From RPQJ01 sp963744735 (GTDB taxonomy: Bacteria > Pseudomonadota > Gammaproteobacteria > Steroidobacterales > Steroidobacteraceae): DNA of 64,000 nucleotides. The translations under genes were made by a program, and so were the position numbers. The stretch is taken from positions 1 through 64,000 of the forward strand of contig CAVUVH010000019.1 of the NCBI GenBank assembly GCA_963744735.1. The letters run 5' to 3'. Below, piece after piece: positions 1-9,456 of the stretch. Each line of letters starts with the position of its first letter. Within the stretch, counting starts at the first letter, position 1. The notes under the pieces are model-generated. The model worked only from the letters and a program-made list of their open reading frames with translations. It did not search any database and had not been told where the DNA came from.

Positions 1-144
1 ACCGGCGCGCGGCAGGCGACAACTTTTACGTATTGCCGGATGCAGAGGAACGTGTTTCTACGTGCAGCATTGGTGCACAGCCGACTGTGCCCAAAGGAAG
101 CCGAACCGACTGAGAAAGGACGCCATTGTAAAGGGGAGAGGTCA

Positions 145-1312
145 ATGAAGGTCTCGACGCACACGAACGCTGTCGCATTCGCGATGGTCTGTTTGCTGAT
201 ATCACAAGCGATCAGCGCAGCTAAGCCCTGGCAACGAACTGCAATCGCGTTTCCATCCAGCGCGAACGGTCAGGTCACGACGCAGCTGACCGGCGGATGG
301 CCGCTCGTGATCCGCGCTACGGCGCCTAGCGGCGCTCCAACCTACGCCGATGATAACGACAGCGGCCCCCGCCGTCGTCGCGGCGGACCCCAGCGGCTGT
401 TTTGATGATCTGTTCTTCTCAGATCCCAACAGCGCTTGCCTGTCCCAGGCGCCCGACGAGGTGTACACAAGCCCATGGCTTGACCTGGATGCACCGGGCC
501 GTGAGGACGTCAGCAGTGGCGATAGCGATCTGATAAGGGCGTTGGTAGATTGGGAAGGCGGAGGCGGCCCCGTCTTCTTTGGATTGGTCGCAGGATCTGA
601 GACCAGCGTTACGGCGGGCCCCGACACCGGGGGCGAGGTTCGGGACGGTTACGGCTACGGCGCTAACGATGACTGGCCTCAGCTCGTGCTGCTTTCGAAC
701 CGTGGCGTCGGCGTAGCCTTGGACGAGCACTTCAACAGGGGACCGACCGAAGAGCGTCGCAACCTGGCTGCGTTTCTCGAGTGGGTGGCGTACGACCTCG
801 CCGATGCGAAAGGCCGGAGCGCGGTTTCGAGCGGCACGATCGTGCCGTACGCACTGTTCTCGCCCTTGATTCTGGTCGACGAAGCGATCGGGCAGCCGGA
901 TGCCACAGGCGACGCCTATATCCCGGGCTTCAAGTTCCGAATCGACGGCGGTCCGGATCGAAGCGGGAGTTACGGCTGCCTGCACCAGCAGTATTTCGAA
1001 CTCTTGTATGGCGCCGAGGTCGAGCTGCGCGCATTTCTCGTGAGCGGATCCGCGCCGAGCGTCCTGTCCGACATGGACGGCGACAGCGATGTCGATGCCG
1101 CAGACGCGGAACTGTCGGGCCTCAAGGTCATCTCATCAGAGCGAACTGCTCGCTTCAGACTGTGGGATGGCGTGTGGGGCATCGGCAATTCGTACTTCAA
1201 CGACCGGGCGAACCGGATCTATGCGGACTTCGACGGGAACGGCGACGCTACCAATCGCCTTTGCGATTCGGGTGACATCGGCCCCGGCAAGGTCAGGCAG
1301 CCGCCGAAATGA
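145..1312 (+). CDS. Secreted protein with dockerin-like calcium repeats, frameshifted near its N-terminus
   Basis: An ATG at 145 follows a purine-rich ribosome site (131-140) and opens a clear Sec signal peptide (MKVSTHTNAVAFAMVC..., ending near ISA). That frame ends at 405. A second frame, open to 1312, carries the rest of the protein, so one indel probably lies between about 320 and 405. The downstream frame has its own ATG at 350 but no ribosome site. Near the C-terminus, two Asp-rich loops (DMDGDSDVDAAD and DFDGNGD) resemble dockerin type I or EF-hand calcium repeats. The middle matches nothing I recognise. The gene is convergent with the decayed gene ending at 1322. The alternative is a shorter protein starting at 350 without a signal peptide. 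Confidence 0.55.
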
Positions 1313-1321
1313 ACCTGTCGA

Positions 1322-3663
1322 TCAACGGCGCGCGTCGAGACGAAGAAGCTCGGCGCGCGCGGTGAAATCCGAGTCGGCGTTCATCCACATCGAAGCCAGG
1401 ATCTGTCGACGGGCCTCAGCCTCAGCCTTCTCGCCGACCTGCAGCAGCAGTTGCAGTTCAAGAAGCATCGCGCGCCGCCGGGAGGCTTCCCGCTCAATGC
1501 GCGGATCAGCGGGATCCCGAGCGGCGATGGCACCCTTCACCGCGATCTCAGCGTCCGCTGCTTGTCCATCGGCTAGGAGCGCTCTCGCAATTCCGAGCTG
1601 GTAGAGGTCATATTCCTTGCCGGGCCCCCTCTAAGGTTCTGCGTCATCAGTGACACCGCGCCGGCTGCATCACCGAGTGCTAACTTGAGAAAGTCCGGAC
1701 AGGTACTGCGCCGCCTTGCGGCTTGATTCGCTTCCTGACCTGCCTGAAGCTGCTCGCTCTCGATGGCGCGAATCACGGCCTCTGCCGCCGCAGTGTCGTT
1801 TGCTTCTATCTCAACCAGTGCTTGCAGGAACTGGTATCGGGTGGCGCGGCCCGAAGCCTTGCGTACAGCTTGATTCGCAAAGTCGCGCGCGGCACGGATG
1901 TTGCCGGGTTGAGTTTGCAGTAGCCGCGGAGTTCGAGTGACAGAGCCTCACGAATCTGCTCCTGTGCAATCTTGGGCTGGAACTGCACCAAGACCTGATC
2001 CGTCTGGGAACACTGACCACTTGCGCGCAGCAGGTTTGCCCATTCGAAGGCGGCCGTGATCCGGTCCGAGTCGCTGTGCATGTCCGATGTCGCGAGTGAC
2101 GAGAATCGCGCGAGGGCGCTGCTCCATTGGTCGGTGAGGTAGTCGACATAAGCCAACTGCAGGTGCGCCGAGCCAAATCCGGGATCGAGACCGATGGCTT
2201 TCTCGTAATGCGTGCGTGCTTCTTCGTAACGTCTGCGGAGCAGCAACGAGTCGCCCAAAAGTAACTGGGCGTTTGGGTTCTCCGGAGCGAGTTCGAGATA
2301 ACGCTTCAGTGCGAGGTCCGCGTCCTCGAACCGCTTGAGGCGAAGATTGAGGTCGCCGATGGCGCCCCACGCGACTTCGCTGTCCGGCTCCTGCGCGGCA
2401 AGGACGGTAGCGTTGGCGAGCGCTTCATCGAACTCGTTCTGATCGTAAAGAATGTAGATCAGGAACAGGCGTGCTTCGGTCTCGAATGGATAGTTCTTCT
2501 TAATGGGTTGTTAATGCTGCTCCCCATCCGAGTTGCTACGCGCGAAATAGCTCTCTGCAGCGACGATGTACTCTCGCTCCAAGGCAGGGAGCTCTTGTGC
2601 GTCGCGCCTGGCGATCCTGATCTCCCGAAGAGCGCCTTGCGTGTCGCCAAGCATCACAAGCAGGTGTGCGAGTCGGTAGCGAGCCATCGCGAAGTCGGGA
2701 GCCTTTTGCAGCGCGATTTCAAAAGCGTTGCGGGCGTCCCCATACTTGAAGCGAAGGAAGTTCTCCATGCCAGCGAGGAAGGACTCGTAGGCTGATGTGT
2801 TGCGGGCGGCGAAATTGGTGGCAAACAGGTCGACCTTCTCGGTTGCCGGCACGCCCAGTCCTTGCTTGATCATCGCGGCGACTGCAGCAGACACGCCAAG
2901 CGCAGTGTCGATAGTGAGGCCCTCCTACCCGCCGCGATGATGTCAGGTCTATGTTACGCCGCAGGTCGGTCAGTCGAGTTGCGACGGTGAGCCCCTTCGG
3001 CGTGTTGAGTACTTCCCCGGACAGCAGGTGCGTGATGCCAGCCGCCGCGGCGTTGCGGGAGGCTGCTGCGTAGCCGGATTCCGCATCAGCAGTCAGCCGC
3101 AGCGTTCGTGCGGCGGACACGACTGCAAGGTGTCGCGACCGCGCAAGATCGTCCCGTATCAGCGTGGCAATGCCGTTGCCGGTCCAGTCCAGTTGCTTGT
3201 TGCCGGTAAGATTTTCCAGCGGTAACACTGCGACGACCGGTGGGGAGTGGGATTCTCTAGTCGCGTCGAATTCCGACTTGTCAGTTTCCTGCAGTCGCGC
3301 TGTCCACAGCCATGCCGCTACACCAACGATCAGTGCTATTAGCGGCGCCGCAATCACTGGCCTGAGCCACCATCTCTTGGGTCTGACGCCGCCGGGGTAC
3401 TTGCCGTCGAGGGGGGCGGTGACTTTCACGCTCCTGGCTCAGAAATCAAAGACCCAGGCGAGGACGAGGGTGATCGGAAAGCCGGCGGAGGCGGCGACGA
3501 GTAAAGCCCGCATCGCGAGGTCGGGCACACCGAATGCCGGGAGGGCAATCGAGGCCGCCTGAATGAGAGCCCAGGCGACGACAACGTACAGCGCGCCAGT
3601 CCTGAAGATTCGCCGCCGCTTCAGGTCAAGCCAGAGTTGCGCGAAGCGAGTGCGCTCCTGCAT
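1322..3663 (-). pseudogene. Decayed TolB/FlgO-like TPR membrane regulator
   Basis: The pieces read in order as one protein of the same architecture as the intact gene at 17734-19575. They are a short cytoplasmic N-terminus with two membrane segments (3663-3439), a third membrane segment and a TolB-like stretch with the motif VAVLPLENLTG (3429-2900), then tetratricopeptide repeats (2894-1806 and beyond). The reading frame is interrupted by an in-frame TGA at about 3439 and an in-frame TAA at about 2511, with frame changes near 2900-2940 and again downstream of 1806, where the remainder is spread over two frames (1776-1573 and 1540-1322). This many lesions makes sequencing error unlikely. Proteins of this family are thought to sense periplasmic or membrane signals; the exact role is unknown. 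Confidence 0.75.
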
Positions 3664-4386
3664 GAGCGGTGAGTATACGCACGCGATGACACTTGGCGAC
3701 CCACCCGGCGGTGGGCACGTACTCGAGTCTCAGGGCCGAGCCGGCAGCGTGTCTTGGGTGCGCAACCGCATTCGAGGCTTTGCGGCTACGGTCGAGGCTG
3801 GCGGCCACCGAAGAGGTTGTTCGGTAGAGATGGGCAGAACGGGGACGACCCAATGCCCCAAGGTTGCTTGCACGTGGGTGCTCACGTGATTGGGTGCCCT
3901 CACCGCCCGGCCGCCCGGTTCGGAAAACGTTCGGTCGCGATCCGCGTAAGCCGTTGACCGCGTTGGGGCGCTCAAAAGACTAAGCCGACTTTTCGGGGTT
4001 CGGTTCGGTATAGGCTCGGTCGGGCGGGCAGTTCGGTCGTTCCCCGGAAACCCGTTCTCGGTCTTCGGCTTACTCGCACCGAACCGGCCTCTCCGTTGGA
4101 TTGAAAATCCGCGTGTCGATGGTTGATGGACTCGGGCCTTCCGTGGCCCTCGCCCTGCGGGCATGCTGCGCATGCTGGAACAAATTCACTCCGGCGAATT
4201 TGTCCGTCCCTGGCCACCACTTCCAAGTGGTTGAATTGGATGCGGTTTCGCGCATCGCCGGAGCGTAATCGATTCGATGCGCGGCCGACCCGCGGACCTT
4301 TAGTCCGCAGTCCCTGGCCGCCCTCATTGCCCGGGGCGAAGCCACAGCAAGATTGACGAAGTACGGCAGAGCCGTATAATCGGACG
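3664..4386. other. Non-coding stretch with repeat-B fragments
   Basis: No convincing gene was found. Positions 4101-4120 and 4199-4262 share wording with other intergenic spots in the window (13912-13990, 17555-17590, 35094-35114), including the perfect palindrome CCACTTCCAAGTGG near 4215. The rest is C/G-rich, low-information sequence. Confidence 0.5.
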
Positions 4387-4700
4387 ATGTTCAGCTTCAT
4401 CGAGACGCGGCTGTTCACGAAGCTCGTCCTCGAGTAATTGAGCGATGAACAGTACGGCACTTGCAGCAGATTCTCATGCAGAACCCGTACGCTGGCCCGG
4501 TGATTCCTGGCTCAGGTGGCGTGCGAAAACTCAGGTGGGCCGCCCCGGGGCGTGGCAAGCGTGGCGGGTATCGAGTCATTTACTACGTGAAGAAAGCCAA
4601 CGGCGTGATCTGGCTGTTGACGATGTACCCGAAGAACGTGGCGGAGAACATTCCGACGGCCTTAATCAGGCGAATTCGGCAGGAAGTGGAAGATGGCTAA
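4387..4700 (+). pseudogene. higB: Broken HigB/RelE-type toxin
   Basis: The sequence reads as a RelE/HigB-superfamily mRNA interferase of about 105 residues. It begins MFSFIETRLFTKLV at 4387 and ends with the typical core GGVRKLRWAAPGRGKRGGYR, then VIYY and NVAENIP up to 4700. Codon 17 is TAA where the family usually has Tyr. A one-base loss near 4458-4462 moves the rest into another frame. A TTG at 4461 could restart translation, but would lack the first strand and helix. It overlaps the antitoxin gene by a few bases, as in intact higBA pairs. Both partners are damaged, so the pair is probably inactive. Confidence 0.8.
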
Positions 4701-4964
4701 AGCTAAGCGAAATATCGGACAGGAAATCCTGGACGGTTTGCGTGAACTGAAGGGCGGTGAATACGGTCGCGTCATCAACGTCCCCGATGTTGCAAGTATC
4801 CGACGAAGACCGGCTTGTCACAGGCGCGTTTCGCGGTACTCCTCGGTGTCTCAGTGCGTACTCTGCAGGACTGGGAGCAGGGCCGCCGCGCCCCGTCAGG
4901 CGCAGCTCGTACGCTGCTGATGGTTGCGGATCGGAATCCTCACGCGCTGCTTGAAGTCGCCTGA
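4693..4964 (+). pseudogene. higA: Frameshifted HigA-type antitoxin
   Basis: It starts MAKAKRNIGQEILDGLRELK and continues GEYGRVINVPDVASIR, typical of HigA/XRE antitoxins paired with RelE-type toxins. Near 4800 the frame changes. The new frame supplies the helix-turn-helix part (TGLSQARFAVLLGVSVRTLQ, then DWEQGRRAPSG) and a normal end (ALLEVA, stop at 4962-4964). A single indel therefore breaks an otherwise complete gene of about 90 codons. Its product would have bound the neighbouring toxin and the operon promoter. Confidence 0.8.
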
Positions 4965-4979
4965 GCAATCACCAGTTGA

Positions 4980-5990
4980 AGACGGCGGTCCGGGGATAGA
5001 TCTCCGGATGAGTTGCGTGCGGAGATCGCCCGCCTAGCAGCGCTACTGGAAGATCACGGCATTGAGTGGCGACCACCGTCAAACGTAGTGTCGACCGTCC
5101 GTGAGCCAGAAACTTCTCGACTCTCCGCGGAGGAGAAAGTCCATTTATTCCGCCAGCTGTTCCGCGGTCGAACGGATGTCTACCCCGTCCGTTGGGAGAG
5201 CAAGGCGAGCGGAAAGTCCGGCTACGCACCTGCGTGCGCCAATGAATGGCGGTCAGGCGTTTGCGAAAAGCCACGCGTCAAGTGTGCCGATTGCCCCAAC
5301 CGCTCACTGATCCCGTTGTCGGATTCTGTCATCTACGACCATCTCGCGGGTCTGCACACGGTCGGTGTCTATCCCTTGCTGGAGGACGACACATGTAACT
5401 TCCTCACAGTCGACTTCGACGAGGCCGAGTGGCGCGACGACACCCGGGCCTTCAAGCGGGCGTGCGATGAGCTTGGCGTTCCCGTCGCAATCGAGATTTC
5501 AAGGTCTGGCCGGGGCGCGCATGCATGGATATTCTTCGCCAGTCGGGTGCAGGCGCGTGATGCCCGGCGCCTCGGCACCGCCATCATCAGTCACACATGT
5601 GCACGTACCCGGCAGCTCAAGCTTGAATCCTACGACCGGCTGTTCCCCAACCAGGACGCGATGCCCAAGGGCGGGTTCGGCAACTTGATCGCTCTGCCAT
5701 TGCAGAAGAGGTCACAAGAAAAGGGCGGGAGCGTGTTCGTCGATTCAGATCTGGTTCCGTATTCTGACCAATGGTCCTCCTTGGCGTCGATCACGCTGAT
5801 GTCGCCGAGAGATATCGAGCCCACCATATTGCGAGCGACAGGCGGGGCGCACCCGCTCGACGTAACTTTCATCGACGACGAGGACCTCGCAACGCCATGG
5901 AAGCGCACGGCGGTCGAAAACAAGAAGCTGATGTGTGAACCGGCGTTGAAGTTTGACCAGGATCCTAGCCTGACAGGCGTCGAAGACTGA
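4980..5990 (+). pseudogene. Truncated TOTE-type archaeo-eukaryotic primase domain protein
   Basis: About 310 residues match the primase domain of TOTE conflict-system proteins: an N-terminal coiled coil (LRAEIARLAALLEDHGIEW), the region LFRGRTDVYPVRWESK, a CxxC cluster (VKCADCPNR), the acidic catalytic strand FLTVDFDE and the SRSGRGAHAWIFF strand. Full family members are usually much larger because a superfamily 2 helicase follows; none is present. The frame is open only from 4980 and has just a TTG at 5013 as a possible start, so the 5' end looks damaged as well. The last 19 codons (from about 5933) are read through the dispersed palindromic repeat at 5935-6090, so the repeat replaced the original C-terminus. 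The family is linked to mobile-element or phage conflict. Confidence 0.75.
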
Positions 5991-6090
5991 CCAGGGCTCC
6001 AGAGACATTTCTCGATGAGAATCGTGAGCTTGTCTCTATTTCGCATGGTCAACATTGGACGCCGCCGGTCAATCGTCGACGCTCGTTGAG
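5935..6090. repeat. Nested palindromic repeat A, copy 1
   Basis: This element of about 156 bp has two 20-bp arms (GGCGTTGAAGTTTGACCAGG and GGCGTCGAAGACTGACCAGG) on the left, and inverted versions on the right. The centre is closed by GAGACA (6002-6007) and TGTCTC (6031-6036). It recurs in full at 11709, 17389, 19585, 27711 and 34103. Two direct repeats at each end in inverted order resemble the multiple terminal repeats of IS21-family elements, but there is no transposase inside. It may be a MITE-like remnant; the IS21 link is inference. Confidence 0.85.
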
Positions 6091-6238
6091 GCTCTAAGTT
6101 GTTGTTTTAGTGGCACAAATGGGCATTATCACTGATGCGGCAGCGCAGCAAAATGGCTACGCTACAAGTCTGGATTTGGTGACACGTCGCCCACGCCCAG
6201 CCGTCGGCAAGGCCCGGCGATCCTCACAGGAGGTAGTT

Positions 6239-6826
6239 ATGCGCAAGTACATTCTCGCGTTGCTCGCGGCCACGTTGGCGTTCGCGCCCTTGCTCGCAAG
6301 AGCCGAAGGGCCCAGCTACTCGTTCGTGGAGGCTGGTTACATCGTGACCGACATCGACGATTTCGACGAAGAGTTCGACGGGTTCGGAATCGGTGGCTCG
6401 TTCGAATTCGTCGAAAACTGGTTCTTGTATGCCAGCTATCTCGACCAGAGCGCCGAGATCTTCGATGTCGACGTCGATGCAACAGGGTTCGACGTGGGCT
6501 TCGGTTATGCCTTTCCGCTGACAGATGCGATGGATCTGTATGGCACGCTTGGCTATACGGAAGTCGAGATCGAAGCATTCGACGAGTCAGTCGACGACGA
6601 CGGTGACGCGCTCAGCCTGGGACTCCGTGCCAGAGTCATGGAACAGCTGGAGCTCAAAGGGGCCGTGAACTATGTCGACCTGTCCGACTCCGGTGACGAC
6701 ACCTCATTGGGTCTCGCGGCGCGCTGGTACTTCATGCCGCAGTTCGCGCTTGGAATCGAAGCCGGGTTTGGTGACGAGGCCAATTCCTACGGTGTGAGCG
6801 CCCGCTGGGAATTTGGGCGCCAGTAA
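6239..6826 (+). CDS. Outer-membrane beta-barrel protein, copy 1
   Basis: This is a 195-residue protein starting MRKYILALLAATLAFAPLLA (signal peptide, cleaved near ARA-EGP), with AGGAGG at 6229-6234 fixing the start. The mature part alternates aromatic and acidic residues in short strands (FVEAGYIVTDID, WFLYASYLDQS) and ends in an aromatic-rich strand (ARWEFGRQ), as in small eight-strand OMP_b-brl/Ax21-like barrels. It is strongly acidic. A near-identical second gene lies at 34411-34998; upstream sequence, repeat A and terminator are duplicated too. Function is unknown; the location is predicted to be the outer membrane. Confidence 0.8.
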   Translation: MRKYILALLAATLAFAPLLARAEGPSYSFVEAGYIVTDIDDFDEEFDGFGIGGSFEFVENWFLYASYLDQSAEIFDVDVDATGFDVGFGYAFPLTDAMDLYGTLGYTEVEIEAFDESVDDDGDALSLGLRARVMEQLELKGAVNYVDLSDSGDDTSLGLAARWYFMPQFALGIEAGFGDEANSYGVSARWEFGRQ

Positions 6827-6848
6827 CTCGATGTCCTGTTGAGCGCGG

Positions 6849-6879
6849 AAGCCCGGGCATTGCGTCCGGGCTTCTTTTC
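6849..6879 (+). terminator. Rho-independent terminator of barrel gene copy 1
   Basis: The stem AAGCCCGG / CCGGGCTT with a short loop is followed by CTTTT, about 23 bp after the stop codon. The same hairpin follows copy 2. Confidence 0.85.
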
Positions 6880-6918
6880 AGAGGAACCGCTGGATCAAGG
6901 ACTTGGACAAGCTTTGGG

Positions 6919-7731
6919 GGAGCTGTCAGTCTAATGGGCGGTGGTCTCTGGTATAGCCGGATTTCGGTTACAGGAGACCCCCATGGCGCGACTTTCCTTC
7001 AAGCGTCACCGCTTTCCACCCGACGTGATCCGCCACGCCGTCTGGCTCTACTTCCGCTTCACCCTGAGCTTCCGCGACGTCGAAGAGCTGTTGGCTCAGC
7101 GCGGGATCAGCGTCAGCTACGAGACCGTGCGCTGCTGGACGATCAAATTCGGTCCGCAGATCGCCGCCAAGCTGAGGCATCGCAGGGCTGCGCCCTCGCC
7201 GCGGTGGCATCTCGACGAGATGGTCTGCAACATCAACGGCGAGCGTGCGTATCTGTGGCGCGCCGTCGATGATGAAGGCGAGGTGCTCGATCTCGTCGTG
7301 CAGAAACGCCGCGATACTGGCGCTGCGCTGAAGCTGCTGAAGCGATTGCTCCGCAACCAACACATGGAGCCGGAGAGCATCGTCACTGATGGCCTGGCTT
7401 CGTACGGCTCCGCACTGAAGTTACTCCGCTTGCAGGATTGTCATCGACCAGGCCGACTTCGCGAGAACAACCGCGCTGAAAATTCGCATCTCCCGATCAG
7501 GCGGCGAGAACGCAAGATGCTGGGGTTCAAGTCCCTGCCATCCGCCCAGCGCTTTCTCACAACTCACGCGGCGATCTACAACGCGTTCGATTTTCAGCGG
7601 CATCTGATCAGCCGTCCGACGCTGAGACTGTTCCGAACACGGGCAGACTGCGTCTGGAATCAGGCGGCTGCATGAGCGGGACCGCGCGCCTTGCACCGGA
7701 CTCGACCGCGACGAGTTTAGTTGTCAGTCCC
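6919..7731 (+). mobile_element. IS6-family insertion sequence, copy 1 (813 bp)
   Basis: The boundaries come from comparison with copy 3 (also 813 bp) and copy 2: the left end begins GGAGCTGTCAGTCTAATGGG and the right end finishes TTTAGTTGTCAGTCC. The inverted match between the ends is imperfect. No 8-bp target duplication is visible. It sits between the barrel gene terminator and the oxygenase gene. Confidence 0.85.
6983..7675 (+). CDS. IS6-family transposase, apparently intact
   Basis: The 230-residue protein starts MARLSFKRHRFPPDVIRHAV at the ATG following AGGAGACCCCC. It has the IS6 helix-turn-helix (SFRDVEELLAQRGISVSYET) and a complete DDE triad: Asp in WHLDEM, Asp in VTDGLASYG and Glu in NNRAENSH. 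The C-terminus (FDFQRHLISRPTLRLF) is normal for the group. Of the three closely related copies, this is the only one with full length and an unchanged triad, so it is the best candidate for an active enzyme moving this IS type. Confidence 0.92.
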   Translation: MARLSFKRHRFPPDVIRHAVWLYFRFTLSFRDVEELLAQRGISVSYETVRCWTIKFGPQIAAKLRHRRAAPSPRWHLDEMVCNINGERAYLWRAVDDEGEVLDLVVQKRRDTGAALKLLKRLLRNQHMEPESIVTDGLASYGSALKLLRLQDCHRPGRLRENNRAENSHLPIRRRERKMLGFKSLPSAQRFLTTHAAIYNAFDFQRHLISRPTLRLFRTRADCVWNQAAA

Positions 7732-7734
7732 CAC

Positions 7735-8790
7735 TCAGCGGCCTGCTGGCGTGCGGCTACGGATCCATTGCGACAAGAGCCACTTCTCGCCGCTAGTCGG
7801 TGCAAGTCCCGCGTGTATCGTCAATCGGTCAGGTTCGCCGCTGGAGTCCACGTTGGCAAAGTACAGGGCGCTGCCCACAAGGCCTCTGTGACGCAGCGCG
7901 ACGAGCGGAAATTCCGTCTCGCCGCCCTCGTAATCATCATTCAGGTAGACGAGGAACGTCGCCAGGCGCTGCCCCCTGGCGGCGAGTTCGTTGGCGAAAT
8001 CGGGAACCGCGGGATCGATGAAGTCGAAGTGCAGGTCGAACCTCTCACCGACTGAGTAGTGCAGGACCTTGGTCAGCTCCATGACGGACGGCGGCAGGCC
8101 GGTCGCCGCAGCAATGCGCGCACGAACCAGCAGGAGTACCAGGTCCGACTGAACGATATTGAAGTCGGTTTCGGTGTTGGTACGTGATAGGTTGATCGCG
8201 GGCCCGCCTCCCACTGGGGAATAGATGCGAGCTCGCTCCAGCCGTTCGCGAGCGCTCTCGATCAACCAACGACAGACAGCCTTTGAAACGAACCCATCTA
8301 TCTTTCGGATGCGTGGCGTCTCCAAAATCACGTCTCGCGCCGGCGCGTCGATCCAATCCGCGATGCTCACTGCCTCGCGGAGCCGACGCCATGCGTGCAC
8401 ATCCCGGTCGGGTATGCCGTCGGACCTCTCCTGCAGGTCGTCATCGGCGCACAGCAGTTTGAGTTGCGCCTGCGCGCTCGCCCAGCCCCGTTCCGATGCC
8501 TGCTGCAAGTAGTCGAGCGCGTCATCCCAGCTCTGTGTGCGGCAGACGCCCGCGCCGCACAGGACGGCCATGAGCGCGGCGGCTTCCGCGCCTCCGTCCC
8601 GCGCCGCCAGCGTGAGAAGCTCCGCACCGCGCCCGGGATCAAACGAGTCTTTTTCGCCACTCAAGAGTTGCGAGCCGAGACGGGTCATCGCGGGCACGTC
8701 CCGGCATCTTGTTGCCAGTTCGATCCGCTGCAGGAGCGACGTCGTCATACGGGGTGTCTCGTGAAGGCTGTCATTTGGGCCCGCTGTCAC
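7735..8790 (-). CDS. Sel1-repeat / prolyl-4-hydroxylase-type 2OG-Fe(II) oxygenase
   Basis: The 351-residue protein starts at GTG 8790; an in-frame ATG at 8748 is an alternative. Residues 30-125 contain Sel1-like helical repeats (GAELLTLAARDGGAEAAALM and WDDALDYLQQASERGWASAQ). The C-terminal half is a 2-oxoglutarate/Fe(II) dioxygenase of the P4Hc type, with the HxD motif at H254/D256 (LHFDFID), GGETEFP, the distal iron ligand H326 and a Lys about 11 residues later for 2-oxoglutarate. It would hydroxylate a protein or peptide substrate, perhaps at proline; the substrate is unknown. No signal peptide is visible. IS copy 1 lies immediately downstream. Confidence 0.85.
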   Translation of the reverse strand: MTAGPNDSLHETPRMTTSLLQRIELATRCRDVPAMTRLGSQLLSGEKDSFDPGRGAELLTLAARDGGAEAAALMAVLCGAGVCRTQSWDDALDYLQQASERGWASAQAQLKLLCADDDLQERSDGIPDRDVHAWRRLREAVSIADWIDAPARDVILETPRIRKIDGFVSKAVCRWLIESARERLERARIYSPVGGGPAINLSRTNTETDFNIVQSDLVLLLVRARIAAATGLPPSVMELTKVLHYSVGERFDLHFDFIDPAVPDFANELAARGQRLATFLVYLNDDYEGGETEFPLVALRHRGLVGSALYFANVDSSGEPDRLTIHAGLAPTSGEKWLLSQWIRSRTPAGR

Positions 8791-9456
8791 TGGAGACCGG
8801 TTGGACTCGTAGCGGGTGCTCGCGGTCTCTCGAATTTCGTGTTGGTGGCGAATTCCCGATCAAGCGGCAATCGGAGTCGGAAACAGACCATGGCAATGTT
8901 GCCACCAAGCGTGCCGATCAAGCGAGGCCGGAACGGGCGAAAATGCGTCGGTGCGTTGCTGGCGGGTAACCACCCAGGCACCGTCGAGCGCTCGATTCGG
9001 TCCCCGCTCGATCGCGTGTCATCTTCCGGCATCACCCGCGGACCATCCTGGACGACTTTGCCCCGGAATCGGCTGACCATCGGACTATCGGAAACTGTGC
9101 CGATCGTGGGCCTGGGACGGTGGCGGGGCATGGGGGCAGCCATGGGCGGGCCCGGCGGGGCGGAGGCGGGGAGAGGGAAGTGACCCACTCCGAGGCCGCA
9201 TCGATTTCGGCGCGTTCACCCTTCAAGGGAACCATCAACGCAATCTGGTCTGCGAAATAAGCTTCACGGGATTTACGAACAGCCCGAATGGATGCGCCAC
9301 ATGTTCGCTCGGCGCGACGAACGGTTCGTCAAGCCAGGCGAACTTCCGTATAAGTTGGCCATCGAGTGCGCCACCGTCGCTCAGGGACTTGCGGCGCGAG
9401 CTCCGCGCAGGGCCTGGGAGGCCCGCAAGGAAGAAAAAACTCCAGGAGACTTGTAG
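8791..9456. other. Intergenic stretch with repeat B and a possible gene tail
   Basis: Repeat B is visible at about 9018-9120 (CATCACCCGCGGACCATC and ATCGGACTATCGGAAACTGTG). From about 9250 to the TAG at 9453-9455 one frame stays open with gene-like codon use (YEQPEWMRHMFARRDERF, then VKPGELPYKLAIE). It has no start codon and may be the tail of a lost gene. I do not recognise it. Confidence 0.35.

Noticed and set aside
3730..4356. Several long open frames on both strands
   Set aside because: Low-complexity Arg/Pro/Gly-rich translations in high-GC DNA, no ribosome sites and no domain; treated as chance frames.
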